NCBI GenBank assembly: GCA_964614525.1
Contig: CAZTPA010000042.1
Coordinates: 1 to 26,548 of the forward strand
Length of the DNA: 26,548 nt
Reading direction: 5' to 3'
Origin: PWND01 sp964614525
GTDB taxonomy: Bacteria > Bacteroidota > Bacteroidia > Bacteroidales > UBA7960
Program-made: the position numbers and the translations under genes
Part shown: one piece after another, positions 8,634-16,836 of the stretch
How positions within the stretch are numbered: the stretch's first letter is position 1
Layout: every line of letters starts with the position of its first letter
Notes under the pieces: model-generated
Databases searched by the model: none
The model's input: the letters and a program-made list of their open reading frames with translations, nothing else
What the model was told of the DNA's origin: nothing

Positions 8634-9584
8634 TTAAAAATCCTTATCAATAAGGTAATGATTGTGGATACAATTCCGGCACCAGTTATTAGCTTCTTCT
8701 CTCAGCTCAACACGTTGTTTGGCATTATGATAAAAAGGACAAATTTTACATGGAATAATACTTGATTTAAACCAATCTTCAGGAGCATGAGCAAGCCAAC
8801 CAAAAGTTGAAAGAATATTTAGCGGAGAGCTTGTTCCTATTCTAAACAGTTCGGGTTTTTGCAGAGACTCATCTTTAGCTGCAGCATAAATCAGTCTCAT
8901 TGCAGTAGCCGCATCAGAAACTCCACCGGAAGCTTTAACACCTTTACTATTGCCAACAACTTCTCTCATAATCCTCATATGTTCAGGCAAGGCGCCATAA
9001 GCATCCATACCTGTTGAATTTTTTATAAAATGTGCTTTTGATTCAGCAACTATTTCAGAAATTTTATATAATTCTTTAACAGTAAGTTCTGAGGAGCGAA
9101 TAATCACTTTAACATGTTCTCCGTCAGCTGCATCACAAACAGCATTAATCTCATCCAGAGCGTAATTTGGATCTTTTTTAAAACGGCCAACATTAATTAC
9201 CATATCAAGCTCCATCTTACCCTTACCTTCACCTCTGATTTCACGACTTTTTTTAACTACATAACTAGTTTCAATAGCTTTCATCTCAATGTTAAGCTTC
9301 CCCAGGGGAAAGTCGATAACGTAACATTCTTTTACTTTTGTTCCTTTAAGTGCTGTTGGCAGAACATCTGAGCCATCAACCGGATTTACACAAACTGAAG
9401 AACACTTAAGAGATTTTGCCCATTCTGCCATTTTTAATATTTTAGGCTCTTGTGTATCAGCTTTCAGGTCGGTAACATCTAAGAAAGATGCAAGTTTTTC
9501 AGGAGTAAAAGAATTTACCAGTTCTGCCATTTCTTTAACAGGAAATGTAACCAATGGTGTTTTTTGTGTTTTAATCTCAGTCAT
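8634..9584 (-). CDS. deoC: Deoxyribose-phosphate aldolase-like (DeoC family) protein with C-terminal four-cysteine extension
   Basis: DeoC cleaves 2-deoxyribose 5-phosphate to acetaldehyde and glyceraldehyde 3-phosphate through a lysine Schiff base. The 316-residue protein has the DeoC signatures: FLDVTDLKAD (about 34-43, a variant of the usual DHT-LLK), SVCVNP (about 63-68), ELDMVINVG with D127, the Schiff-base lysine K188 in HFIKNSTG, and K217 in VKASGGV. Typical bacterial DeoC has 220-260 residues. Here residues about 265-316 add a tail with C279-x2-C282 and C302-x2-C305, which could hold zinc or an iron-sulfur cluster. Upstream of the ATG at 9584 I see no exact promoter consensus. The partner downstream is the AOR gene, a natural consumer of acetaldehyde. 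Substrate specificity is inferred: a related aldolase acting on another phosphorylated sugar is possible. Confidence 0.85.
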   Translation of the reverse strand: MTEIKTQKTPLVTFPVKEMAELVNSFTPEKLASFLDVTDLKADTQEPKILKMAEWAKSLKCSSVCVNPVDGSDVLPTALKGTKVKECYVIDFPLGKLNIEMKAIETSYVVKKSREIRGEGKGKMELDMVINVGRFKKDPNYALDEINAVCDAADGEHVKVIIRSSELTVKELYKISEIVAESKAHFIKNSTGMDAYGALPEHMRIMREVVGNSKGVKASGGVSDAATAMRLIYAAAKDESLQKPELFRIGTSSPLNILSTFGWLAHAPEDWFKSSIIPCKICPFYHNAKQRVELREEANNWCRNCIHNHYLIDKDF

Positions 9585-9900
9585 ATGGAATTTATCTTTA
9601 TAAAATAGAATGTCAATTTTTGTGTAAAACTACAAAAAATTATTAAGATTTTTATAGCTTTAAATCTCAGAATAACTGTCTTATGTGCTTTATGCTAGAT
9701 AGTATGCTAAGAATTATAGATATAAAATTATTAGTGCCCGATATAATTCTGCAATATTATTCTAACTTTTACAAAAAACTGCAAATTCTTAATTCCTTAT
9801 CAAATACAATGAAATACTTACTTTTATATAGTTTTTCTATCTAAATATGATTAAATATATTTATTTTAGTATTTTTGTTTCGAATAAAAAATTATTAACT
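9585..9900. other. AT-rich divergent intergenic region
   Basis: This spacer separates the leftward deoC-aor operon from the rightward lipoprotein gene. It is very AT-rich. The only element I can name is the -7 box at 9870-9877. I found no convincing hairpin, small ORF or tRNA. An in-frame ATG at 9847 lies upstream of that promoter box and is unlikely to be used. Confidence 0.5.
9870..9877 (+). promoter_or_regulatory. Probable -7 promoter element for the small lipoprotein gene
   Basis: TATTTTTG fits TAnnTTTG exactly. Transcription would begin near 9884, which places the ATG at 9901, not the one at 9847, inside the transcript. No clear -33 box is seen. Confidence 0.4.
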
Positions 9901-10305
9901 ATGATAAGTATAAAAAATTCATTAGTTGCAACATTAATGGTGGCATTACTAATATCTTTTTCCGCATGCACAAAAACCTACGAAGAAAGGCTTGAAGGAG
10001 TTTGGGAGTGGGTTAATATTTCTGATATAGATGATGATGTTGTTGAAGAATGGCATTTTATAAACAATGAGTTTTCAATTGAAAGATATAATGTTAATAA
10101 TATCGACAGCGTGTGGATATATGAAAGAGGTAGTTTTTTTATAGAAGCCAATTTGTTTGGAAAATCTCTTCATATTTCCGAAACATCTATAAACTCATAT
10201 AATACAAAATGGGATGTAATTAAATTAAAGGATGATATTCTAATTATTAGCAATGATGTTGACGGAGGAATACTTTATAAAGAATTTATTAAACTCAACA
10301 AATAA
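9901..10305 (+). CDS. Small lipoprotein of unknown function (lipocalin-like in outline)
   Basis: I choose the ATG at 9901 (134 residues) because it gives a compact lipoprotein signal peptide (MISIKNSLVATLMVALLISF, then S-A-C) with the lipidated cysteine at 23, and because the likely promoter box at 9870 excludes the upstream ATG at 9847. The mature part is acidic and beta-rich in appearance. It starts with EGVWEWV and alternates short hydrophobic strands with polar turns, a pattern seen in small lipocalin-like Bacteroidota lipoproteins. No enzyme motif is visible. It stands alone, followed by a strong terminator, so it is probably monocistronic. Function not recognised. Confidence 0.75.
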   Translation: MISIKNSLVATLMVALLISFSACTKTYEERLEGVWEWVNISDIDDDVVEEWHFINNEFSIERYNVNNIDSVWIYERGSFFIEANLFGKSLHISETSINSYNTKWDVIKLKDDILIISNDVDGGILYKEFIKLNK

Positions 10306-10347
10306 TCTAAAATTTTATTACTTTTATAATCTAGTTTTCATGGTTGC

Positions 10348-10395
10348 AAAGGGAAAACCAAAAAGGCATTCTGCCAAGGTTTTCCCTTTCTTTTT
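10348..10395 (+). terminator. Strong rho-independent terminator
   Basis: A perfect 12-bp stem, AAAGGGAAAACC (10348-10359) with GGTTTTCCCTTT (10378-10389), encloses a loop containing a second small GGCA/TGCC pairing and is followed by C and five T. It lies 42 bases after the lipoprotein stop and insulates radA from it. Confidence 0.85.
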
Positions 10396-10420
10396 AAAAT
10401 AAAACAAAAAGAGTTAATAC

Positions 10421-11788
10421 ATGGCAAAATTAAAATCTAGTTTTTTTTGCAGTAATTGCGGTGCACAATCGGCCAGGTGGATTGGTAATTGCCCCTCCTG
10501 TGGAGAGTGGAATACTTATAATGAAGAAATTATTCAAAAAGATTCTTCTCCGGGTGTTTCTACTGCTTCGCGGAGAAAAAGCAAATCTCAGCCATGTACA
10601 ATAAGTGAGATTGAAAGCAAAGATGAAATGCGTATTTCATCTCAAATAGGTGAATTAGACAGAGTTTTGGGAGGCGGCATCGTTCCCGGTTCTTTAATTT
10701 TGCTTGGAGGAGAGCCCGGAATAGGCAAATCAACTATCATGTTGCAATTAGCATTACAAATAAAAAATTCCAATACTTTATATATTTCAGGAGAAGAAAG
10801 TTCTGTTCAAATAAAGATGCGTGCTGAGAGACTTGGATTTAAAGAATCAAGCTGCAATATTTTAACAGAAACCGATACTTCTGTAATTTTTCAACACCTT
10901 GACAAGCTTGAACCGGATTTGATAATTATAGATTCGGTGCAGACTCTAACTACTTCAAATCTTGACAGTCCTGCAGGAAGCATCTCCCAAATCAGGGAAT
11001 GTGCAGCAGAGTTTCAGCGCTACGCAAAAGAAACAAGCACTCCTGTTTTTCTAATAGGACATATAACAAAAGAAGGCGGACTGGCAGGCCCGAAACTCCT
11101 GGAACATATGGTTGATACTGTATTGCAATTTGAGGGTGATCACAATAACATATACCGTATTTTACGCTCCATGAAGAATCGATTTGGTTCAACATCTGAG
11201 CTTGGCATTTTTGAAATGCGTTCTACCGGTTTGAGAGAAGTTCTAAATCCTTCTGAGATGCTACTTTCACACAGGGACGAGCCCTTCAGCGGGGTAGCTG
11301 TTGGAGTAATTGTAGAAGGAATGCGGCCTATACTTGTAGAAACCCAAGCACTAGTGAGTTCCGCTGCTTATGGAACTCCTCAAAGATCTTCAACAGGTTT
11401 TGACACCAGACGGTTGAATATGCTGCTTGCGGTATTAGAAAAAAGATGTGGATTCAGGCTGGGTGCTAAAGATGTGTTTCTAAATATTACCGGAGGATTA
11501 AAAGTAAATGATCCTGCTGCAGACTTGGGGATAATATGTGCTGTTTTATCGTCCAGTGAGGATATTCCTGTCAACTCAAATGCCTGTTTTGCTGCCGAAA
11601 TTGGATTAACGGGAGAACTAAGACCGGTAATGCGCATAGAACAGAGAATTGCAGAAGCCGAGAAGTTAGGTTTTGAAGAAATATATATATCAAAACAAAA
11701 CATAAAAGGCCTTGAAAAAAAGTTTAAGTCAATTCAGGTAAAGCCTCTTATGCGCGTTGACCAGATGTTTCAAATGCTTTTTGGATAA
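10421..11788 (+). CDS. radA: DNA repair protein RadA
   Basis: RadA is a RecA-like ATPase that drives branch migration during recombinational repair. The 455-residue protein has the standard order: N-terminal zinc finger C10-x2-C13 ... C24-x2-C27, Walker A GGEPGIGKST (96-105), Walker B DLIIIDS (about 166-172), the RadA-specific KNRFG motif (252-256), and a C-terminal Lon-protease-like domain (about 270-455; includes GGLKVNDPAADLG and the TGELRPV segment). Length is normal. The gene follows a terminator and so needs its own promoter, which I could not identify in the 25-base remainder. It converges with the S41 protease gene with only 6 bases between the two stops, leaving no room for a separate terminator. 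Confidence 0.97.
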   Translation: MAKLKSSFFCSNCGAQSARWIGNCPSCGEWNTYNEEIIQKDSSPGVSTASRRKSKSQPCTISEIESKDEMRISSQIGELDRVLGGGIVPGSLILLGGEPGIGKSTIMLQLALQIKNSNTLYISGEESSVQIKMRAERLGFKESSCNILTETDTSVIFQHLDKLEPDLIIIDSVQTLTTSNLDSPAGSISQIRECAAEFQRYAKETSTPVFLIGHITKEGGLAGPKLLEHMVDTVLQFEGDHNNIYRILRSMKNRFGSTSELGIFEMRSTGLREVLNPSEMLLSHRDEPFSGVAVGVIVEGMRPILVETQALVSSAAYGTPQRSSTGFDTRRLNMLLAVLEKRCGFRLGAKDVFLNITGGLKVNDPAADLGIICAVLSSSEDIPVNSNACFAAEIGLTGELRPVMRIEQRIAEAEKLGFEEIYISKQNIKGLEKKFKSIQVKPLMRVDQMFQMLFG

Positions 11789-11794
11789 AAATAA

Positions 11795-13468
11795 TTATTT
11801 GCTGAGTGACAAAATAGACTGATACCTTTTATCATCATCGAGCACCTTAATTGCTTCAAAAACAGTCTCATCATCTTCAAGAGCAGCCTTAATGCGGCCT
11901 TCAGCATAATAATAACGATTTACTATTTCCAGTTTTAGCAATCTTTTAATCTCTTCGCTATTATCATAAATGTCGTTTTCCTTAATTTTATCTATTTTTT
12001 TCTCAAGGTCTTCAATGTCTTCAGTGATTAATTCATAATAGCTATCCTCTTTTGCCGCTTCTAAAATTGCCTGAAGATGCATTTCCGTGCTAGAGTTAAA
12101 TTCAAAATCATTATCATTAACAAAACTCACAAAGTCTTCATAAATATTATCTGTTATCATAAAACTCACCGGATCAGGAATTTGATTGTTCTGATGGAAA
12201 AACCTGGTAGCAAAATCAAACACCATATATTGAGTCATGAGCTCATAAGTAATGCTTTTGGGTGAGAAAAGTTCTGTTGAGATATCGGGTTCAACGCCAC
12301 CTCCGTCATAAACAGTTCTTCCATTTTTTGTTTCAAATGCAACTTTAAGCGAATCTGGAATTTTCGCAACGCTTCCATCATCATTTCTTTTAGCATAATC
12401 AATAGCCTGGATACATCTGCCGCTGGGAATATAATACTTTGCAATAGTGACCTTCATTTGGGTATTATAAGCAAGAGGCACAATATTTTGAACCAGGCCC
12501 TTACCAAAAGTTCGTTCACCAACAAGCACTGCTCTGTCGAAATCCTGCAAAGCACCGGCAACAATTTCTGCAGCTGAAGCACTTCTTCTGTCTATCAGAA
12601 CTGTAAGCGGGATTACTGTGTCAATAGGATTGTTTAGTGTTTTATGAGTAGTATTTCTTTCAGCTAATCTGCCTTTTGTTTCAACAACAATATTATCTTT
12701 ATCGATAAAGAAATTTGTGATATCTACAGCTTCATTTAGCAGTCCTCCGCCATTTCCTCGCAAATCGATAACTAATCCTTTCAATTTATTGCTATCACCA
12801 AGATTCTTAAATGCATCCCGAAATTCTGAGGAAGCAGACTGAGTAAAACCACTAAGCTTAATATAACCATAATTGTCATTAAGCATTCCATAATAAGGTA
12901 CATTTGTAACTTGTATTATTTCTCTTTTCAGGGTTTTCTTGATTGGTTCATCAGCTCCATATCTTTTTATTAACAAATCTACTTCAGAGTCAGGCTGGCC
13001 ATGCAGCATTGTTCTAACATCATCAAGAGACATGTTTTTTGCGGAAACACCATTTACTTCCAAAACCTCATCACCGGCAACAAGGCCTGCTTTATCAGCA
13101 GGGAAACCTTCATAGGGTTCTGAGATTACAACGGTTTTGCCTCTATAATGGATTAAAGCTCCGATGCCACCATACTCGCCGGTTGTCATAAAACGAGCAT
13201 CTTCAATTTCAGACTCAGGAATATAAACGGTATAAGGATCAAGAGTTTCCAACATATTGTCTATTGCAGTATCAATAAGTTCAGCCGGATTAATTTCATC
13301 TACATAATTAATTGCTAACTCGCGGTAAAGAGTAGCAAATATGTCCAGATTCTTTGTTAGTTCAAAATTCTTATTTACAAATCCGGCAGACAGAATTACA
13401 GATATTGCAATAATAATTACAAGCGCACTTTTTTTCCCTTTGATAAAAAACCTATTAATTTGTTTCAT
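11795..13468 (-). CDS. S41 family C-terminal processing peptidase with PDZ domain
   Basis: This is a periplasmic serine protease of the CtpA/Tsp type, which trims or degrades exported proteins. I choose the ATG at 13468 (557 residues): it gives an N-terminal membrane anchor/signal (about 13-31). The longer in-frame extension to 13666 is only yidD sequence in another frame. Domains: N-terminal helical segment (about 35-95), PDZ (about 98-185; GEYGGIG, AGDEVLEVNG), and the peptidase core with LVIDLRGNGGG (about 232-242). The catalytic Ser298 sits in RRSASAAEI and Lys323 in TFGKG, 25 residues apart as in the Tsp dyad. A C-terminal charged helical region (about 430-557) follows. The start overlaps the end of yidD by 14 bases, implying translational coupling. 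Confidence 0.94.
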   Translation of the reverse strand: MKQINRFFIKGKKSALVIIIAISVILSAGFVNKNFELTKNLDIFATLYRELAINYVDEINPAELIDTAIDNMLETLDPYTVYIPESEIEDARFMTTGEYGGIGALIHYRGKTVVISEPYEGFPADKAGLVAGDEVLEVNGVSAKNMSLDDVRTMLHGQPDSEVDLLIKRYGADEPIKKTLKREIIQVTNVPYYGMLNDNYGYIKLSGFTQSASSEFRDAFKNLGDSNKLKGLVIDLRGNGGGLLNEAVDITNFFIDKDNIVVETKGRLAERNTTHKTLNNPIDTVIPLTVLIDRRSASAAEIVAGALQDFDRAVLVGERTFGKGLVQNIVPLAYNTQMKVTIAKYYIPSGRCIQAIDYAKRNDDGSVAKIPDSLKVAFETKNGRTVYDGGGVEPDISTELFSPKSITYELMTQYMVFDFATRFFHQNNQIPDPVSFMITDNIYEDFVSFVNDNDFEFNSSTEMHLQAILEAAKEDSYYELITEDIEDLEKKIDKIKENDIYDNSEEIKRLLKLEIVNRYYYAEGRIKAALEDDETVFEAIKVLDDDKRYQSILSLSK

Positions 13469-13736
13469 TGTTTTTTGTTTTATTTTTATTGATTGTTTCC
13501 GGAACGGGATCAAACCCGCTGCCGCCCCAAGGATGACATGAAGAAAAACGTTTAATTGTAAGCCATCCGCCACGAAAAGGGCCATGCTTTTTAACAGCCT
13601 CAAGCCCATATTGTGAACATGTAGGCTGATATCTGCAGGAAGCCGGCAAATATGGAGAAATGGCATATTTATAAAACTTTATCAAAATGATAAACAGCCA
13701 TTGAAGAAGTTTTATAAAAAATTTAATAACAGGCAT
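13455..13736 (-). CDS. yidD: Membrane protein insertion efficiency factor YidD
   Basis: This small inner-membrane-associated protein helps YidC-dependent insertion. The 93-residue sequence has an amphipathic/hydrophobic N-terminus (about 4-22) and the complete family signature: SPYLPASCRYQPTCSQYGLE, then KHG-x4-GGWLTIKR and SSCHPWGGSGFDPVP. The three family cysteines are present. Beyond DPVP there is a short lysine/asparagine-rich tail. It lies 32 bases after rnpA, as in many bacteria, and overlaps the S41 protease start by 14 bases. Confidence 0.96.
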   Translation of the reverse strand: MPVIKFFIKLLQWLFIILIKFYKYAISPYLPASCRYQPTCSQYGLEAVKKHGPFRGGWLTIKRFSSCHPWGGSGFDPVPETINKNKTKNNETN

Positions 13737-13768
13737 TATAATAGATATGATTAGTTTTTGCGATTCTC

Positions 13769-14272
13769 TTATTCATTAACTTTCTTTTCAAGTTCTTGTA
13801 AAGATATAATGATTTTTTTTTCTATTTCCTTATAATCAGGAATAGTTTTCCCTGTATAAATAATAGCAAGCAGGCAATATTCCTTTCTTTGATTAAAAAA
13901 CGAATATATGCCGCTTTTGTTTTTACGATAACATTCTTTAATAAGCCTCTTAATATAATTTCTATCAGTAGCATTTTTGAACTTTCTGGCTGGAACACTT
14001 ATGAGACATTTTATTGGAAAATGAAAAAATGCATTTTGAGGCATTTTTCTAAAAGGATAAGAGGGATTTTGTTCTTTTATAATTATTGATTTTGTTGTTG
14101 ATTCAGAAGAATATATTTGAACACTGTTTCTCAGTACTATATTCTCTATCGGTTCTTTAATAATCATCCACTGAATTTTAAAAGGATAGCAAAAAAAAGA
14201 GTTTCCTTTTTCAAAAAGAATCTTTTTAAGGTTGAAGTTGCATAATCTTTCACTTTTTCTGAAAGTTTGCAT
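13769..14272 (-). CDS. rnpA: Ribonuclease P protein component, with an insertion
   Basis: This is the protein subunit of RNase P, which matures tRNA 5' ends. The N-terminus FRKSERLCNFNLKKILFEKG is followed by SFFCYPFKIQW (to residue 35), and the C-terminal core has LISVPARKFKNATDRNYIKR (about 90-109) with the RNR-type motif and the KECYRKNK helix. The protein is 167 residues against about 115-135 usual for the family. The excess is a stretch at about residues 36-80 between the first beta strand and the SVP strand, rich in isoleucine, serine and lysine. The conserved core looks intact, so I expect a functional protein. It sits between hemD and yidD. Confidence 0.9.
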   Translation of the reverse strand: MQTFRKSERLCNFNLKKILFEKGNSFFCYPFKIQWMIIKEPIENIVLRNSVQIYSSESTTKSIIIKEQNPSYPFRKMPQNAFFHFPIKCLISVPARKFKNATDRNYIKRLIKECYRKNKSGIYSFFNQRKEYCLLAIIYTGKTIPDYKEIEKKIIISLQELEKKVNE

Positions 14273-14394
14273 GTTGTTGTTTTAAAAATTATGGTTTTTG
14301 AAAAACAAGAAAAAACAGTAAAATAAAGCTTAGAAAGATGACATTAAAAATCATTTAGCAATACTTAAATTATCACCTGCCAATAAAAAATAAG

Positions 14395-15144
14395 CTATGA
14401 ATTTTTCTTGTTATTCTCTAAAAATTGTTCAATAGCCATTGTCATAGAGGGAGCATTTTCCGATGGAGCTCTAAGACTAAGATTCAGCCCGGCATTTTCA
14501 ACAGCCTTGCAAGTTGCTTCACCAAAAGCTCCTATAATAGTATCTCCTTGGTTGTAATCAGGGAAATTTGTCATAAGAGAATCTATTCCGAATGGGCTGA
14601 AAAATATCATCATTTGATATTTGTCAAGATCAAGATCCGATAAATCTTCGGGGATTGTTCTGTAAATAGGAGCAACAGTAAAGTCAATCTTAGCTTTTTC
14701 CAGTTGTTTTGGGATATCTTTCTGATGGTTTTCAACACATGGGAAAATATACTTCTCTTCTCTTTGCTTCTTAATAATATCGAGCAAATCGGCAAAATTA
14801 CTTTTACCAAAAAAGATTTTCCTTTTTCTAAACTGAACATATTTTTGAAGGTAGAGAGCAACCGCTTCCGAAGTACAGAAATACTTCATTGTTTCAGGTA
14901 TTTGAACTCTTAAGTCTTCACATAAGCCAAAAAAATGATCTATTGCATTCTTAGATGTAAAAATAATAGCTGAATAATCAGGGATGTTGATTTTTTGTTG
15001 GCGAAACTCTTTTGCCCCGATGCTTTCTAACTTGATAAACTTCCTAAAACAGATATCGAGGTTAAACTTTTTAATTAAATCAGCATAAGGGGATTTTTCA
15101 CTTTCCGGTTGGGGCTGAGATACTAAAACATGTTTGATTTTCAA
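14395..15144 (-). CDS. hemD: Uroporphyrinogen-III synthase (TTG start)
   Basis: HemD cyclises hydroxymethylbilane to uroporphyrinogen III in tetrapyrrole synthesis. The 249-residue sequence matches the Bacteroidota HemD form: KIKHVLVSQPQPESEKSPYA at the N-terminus, IIFTSKNAIDHFF (about 60-72), a KYIFPC strand, a central VAPIYRTIPE, MIFFSPFGIDSL, and IGAFGEATCKAVE. HemD sequences are poorly conserved, so identification relies on this overall pattern and the family-specific N-terminus. The start is TTG at 15144: no in-frame ATG lies nearby, the protein N-terminus begins exactly there, and an AGGAG site sits 8 bases upstream. It lies between the DUF4271 gene (42 bases upstream) and rnpA. Confidence 0.9.
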   Translation of the reverse strand: MKIKHVLVSQPQPESEKSPYADLIKKFNLDICFRKFIKLESIGAKEFRQQKINIPDYSAIIFTSKNAIDHFFGLCEDLRVQIPETMKYFCTSEAVALYLQKYVQFRKRKIFFGKSNFADLLDIIKKQREEKYIFPCVENHQKDIPKQLEKAKIDFTVAPIYRTIPEDLSDLDLDKYQMMIFFSPFGIDSLMTNFPDYNQGDTIIGAFGEATCKAVENAGLNLSLRAPSENAPSMTMAIEQFLENNKKNS

Positions 15145-15152
15145 CTTAGTTT

Positions 15153-15157
15153 CTCCT
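15153..15157 (-). promoter_or_regulatory. Shine-Dalgarno site supporting the TTG start of hemD
   Basis: AGGAG on the minus strand lies 8 bases before the TTG at 15144-15142. Most genes in this window lack such a site, as is usual for Bacteroidota, so a strong one in front of a weak start codon is notable. Confidence 0.55.
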
Positions 15158-15186
15158 TTTACTTTAATTGTTAGTAATAGAATAAA

Positions 15187-16416
15187 TTAAACTTGTAATC
15201 CGTTGAAATAATTGACGGTAGCCTTAATTATTAATAATATAGGTGCGATTTCAACGGCACAAAGGTACAAAAATAAATAATACATAGAAAACTTGACCTC
15301 ATTATGTCCAATCACAATGCTTCTATAAACCTTGTAAATATTAGCCAAAACAAATATTACCCAGGTAAAAATCAACATCGTCAAGTGCATATAAAAGATA
15401 TTGTACAATAAAAAAGGGAACAACATCAACCCTATTATATGATTAAAAATTATCAGATTAACAAAATAATTATGTGTTGCATTTTTTGTTTTAAAAACGA
15501 AAGACACGAATTTCAATCCTATATATTTCAAAACATAGAATAAGAATATGAACAGAACTATCAGAAAATATATTTGCAGTGTCTCCTTCGTTGTTTCAGC
15601 CGAGACAAGCTCAAATATAAGCAGGGAGTGAAAAATCAATAAAGCAACAGTGGCAATATAGTTAATTAAAATAAGCAGAGAAGAACTTTCGCTTAGAATA
15701 TCTCTGTCTTTTATCAACAAAAAATAATTTCGGTTATTAAAAAGTGCATTAAAGGTTCTTTTAAATCCACGTGGTCTCAAATATCTTGAAACAGAAAGCA
15801 TTGCAGCCAAAATTATCATAATAACAACCTGCCAGTGAAAATTATTCTTTTTGATTTTCTCAGGGCTGATTTTGTTTGCAAACAACAAATTTTTATTAAA
15901 AACTTCTTCTCCTGAAAACACCTGTAACTGAGCGTTTGGCTTTGCTAAAATTGAGTCATACTCAACAGTATATACATTTTTAGATACAAATCTTTTTATA
16001 GGTACTTCTGCAGCAGGCGGCGCAGGTGATAAAGGCACATCCGAAACTGTATCCTGTAATAATGGTGTTTGACTGATAGTGTCTGCCCGGTTTATTGTTG
16101 TAGTGTCTGTTTTATTGATGATTGAATCCGTTTCTTCTGCTTGCAATATTTGCAATGTATCTGTTATTTCAACATCATCGGTCTGAAGCTCATCAATTTC
16201 CAGAGTGTCTTCAATAACTTCTTCTATTACATCAACTTCCGGTATAGTATCAAGAACCGGATTGACGGGTGTTTGAGTAATTGTATCCCGGCACAAATTA
16301 TTTGGCATAGAAAACAGCGAGTTACTGAAAACCGAAAAGGCAACTGCAAGAAAAAGCAAAAAAATATTGCGCATGCTCCAACTAATTTTTTGCAAAATTA
16401 ATTGTTTTTTAATCAT
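15187..16416 (-). CDS. DUF4271-family membrane protein
   Basis: A 409-residue protein of unknown function. It has a hydrophobic N-terminal segment (about 16-36) that reads as a signal peptide, and a long acidic, threonine- and proline-rich extracytoplasmic linker (about 45-140, many D/E-T-I/L pairs). About six membrane segments follow (near 195-210, 247-270, 281-305, 317-340, 344-363 and 378-398). The C-terminal membrane part matches the DUF4271 family, which in Bacteroidota sits next to hemD. An internal ATG at 16374 would give a tighter signal peptide (MRNIFLLFLAVAF...), so the start is uncertain between 16416 and 16374. It is the first gene of the block running down to the S41 protease; its promoter may lie in or beyond the N gap. 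Confidence 0.82.
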   Translation of the reverse strand: MIKKQLILQKISWSMRNIFLLFLAVAFSVFSNSLFSMPNNLCRDTITQTPVNPVLDTIPEVDVIEEVIEDTLEIDELQTDDVEITDTLQILQAEETDSIINKTDTTTINRADTISQTPLLQDTVSDVPLSPAPPAAEVPIKRFVSKNVYTVEYDSILAKPNAQLQVFSGEEVFNKNLLFANKISPEKIKKNNFHWQVVIMIILAAMLSVSRYLRPRGFKRTFNALFNNRNYFLLIKDRDILSESSSLLILINYIATVALLIFHSLLIFELVSAETTKETLQIYFLIVLFIFLFYVLKYIGLKFVSFVFKTKNATHNYFVNLIIFNHIIGLMLFPFLLYNIFYMHLTMLIFTWVIFVLANIYKVYRSIVIGHNEVKFSMYYLFLYLCAVEIAPILLIIKATVNYFNGLQV

Positions 16417-16479
16417 TAAGAGCGTTTTTAAAAATAAGAATATTCTATAATCACTTGTTTAGGGTTTTTCCTTATTTGA

Positions 16480-16579
16480 NNNNNNNNNNNNNNNNNNNNN
16501 NNNNNNNNNNNNNNNNNNNNNNNNNNNNNNNNNNNNNNNNNNNNNNNNNNNNNNNNNNNNNNNNNNNNNNNNNNNNNNN
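16480..16579. other. Scaffold gap of 100 N
   Basis: Exactly 100 N separate the divergent DUF4271 and ackA regions. A round 100 usually marks a gap of unknown size, so real sequence, including further genes, may be missing here. Confidence 0.97.
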
Positions 16580-16664
16580 CAGATCTAAAAATATAAAGGC
16601 ATTAACATATTTTCAAATCAAACAAATCTTATGAAATTTTATAATAATAAACATCTCATTATCT

Positions 16665-16694
16665 TTTGAAAAAACATCCAATGTTCTATTTTTG
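16665..16694 (+). promoter_or_regulatory. Bacteroidota-type promoter for ackA
   Basis: TTTG at 16665-16668 (-33) and TATTTTTG at 16687-16694 (-7, TAnnTTTG) are separated by 18 bases, close to the usual spacing of about 19. The predicted start near 16701 gives a leader of about 135 bases. Confidence 0.6.
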
Positions 16695-16836
16695 CAAATA
16701 ATTTGTCTATCAATAAAAAAGAACATAAATTAATTTGTTATTTTTAAAAATTCCCTTTGTATCAAAGGCAAATAATTCTAATTTTACGAAACCTCATTTT
16801 TATAACATATAAACAAACCTAAATCATAAAAAACAA

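Larger units (their letters stand above)
16417..16836. other. Intergenic region containing the assembly gap and the ackA leader
   Basis: The sequenced parts are 16417-16479 and 16580-16836, both very AT-rich. The right part holds the ackA promoter and a leader of about 135 bases with a small hairpin, CCTTTG (16754-16759) and CAAAGG (16763-16768). I see no gene in either part. What lies in the gap is unknown. Confidence 0.6.

Noticed and set aside
9847..9900. Upstream ATG for the small lipoprotein
   Set aside because: It lies before the probable -7 box at 9870-9877 and would put 18 unusual residues in front of a complete lipoprotein signal.
13469..13666. 66-residue N-terminal extension of the S41 protease
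   Set aside because: The extension is an alternative-frame reading of yidD; the protein from 13468 begins with a normal membrane anchor.
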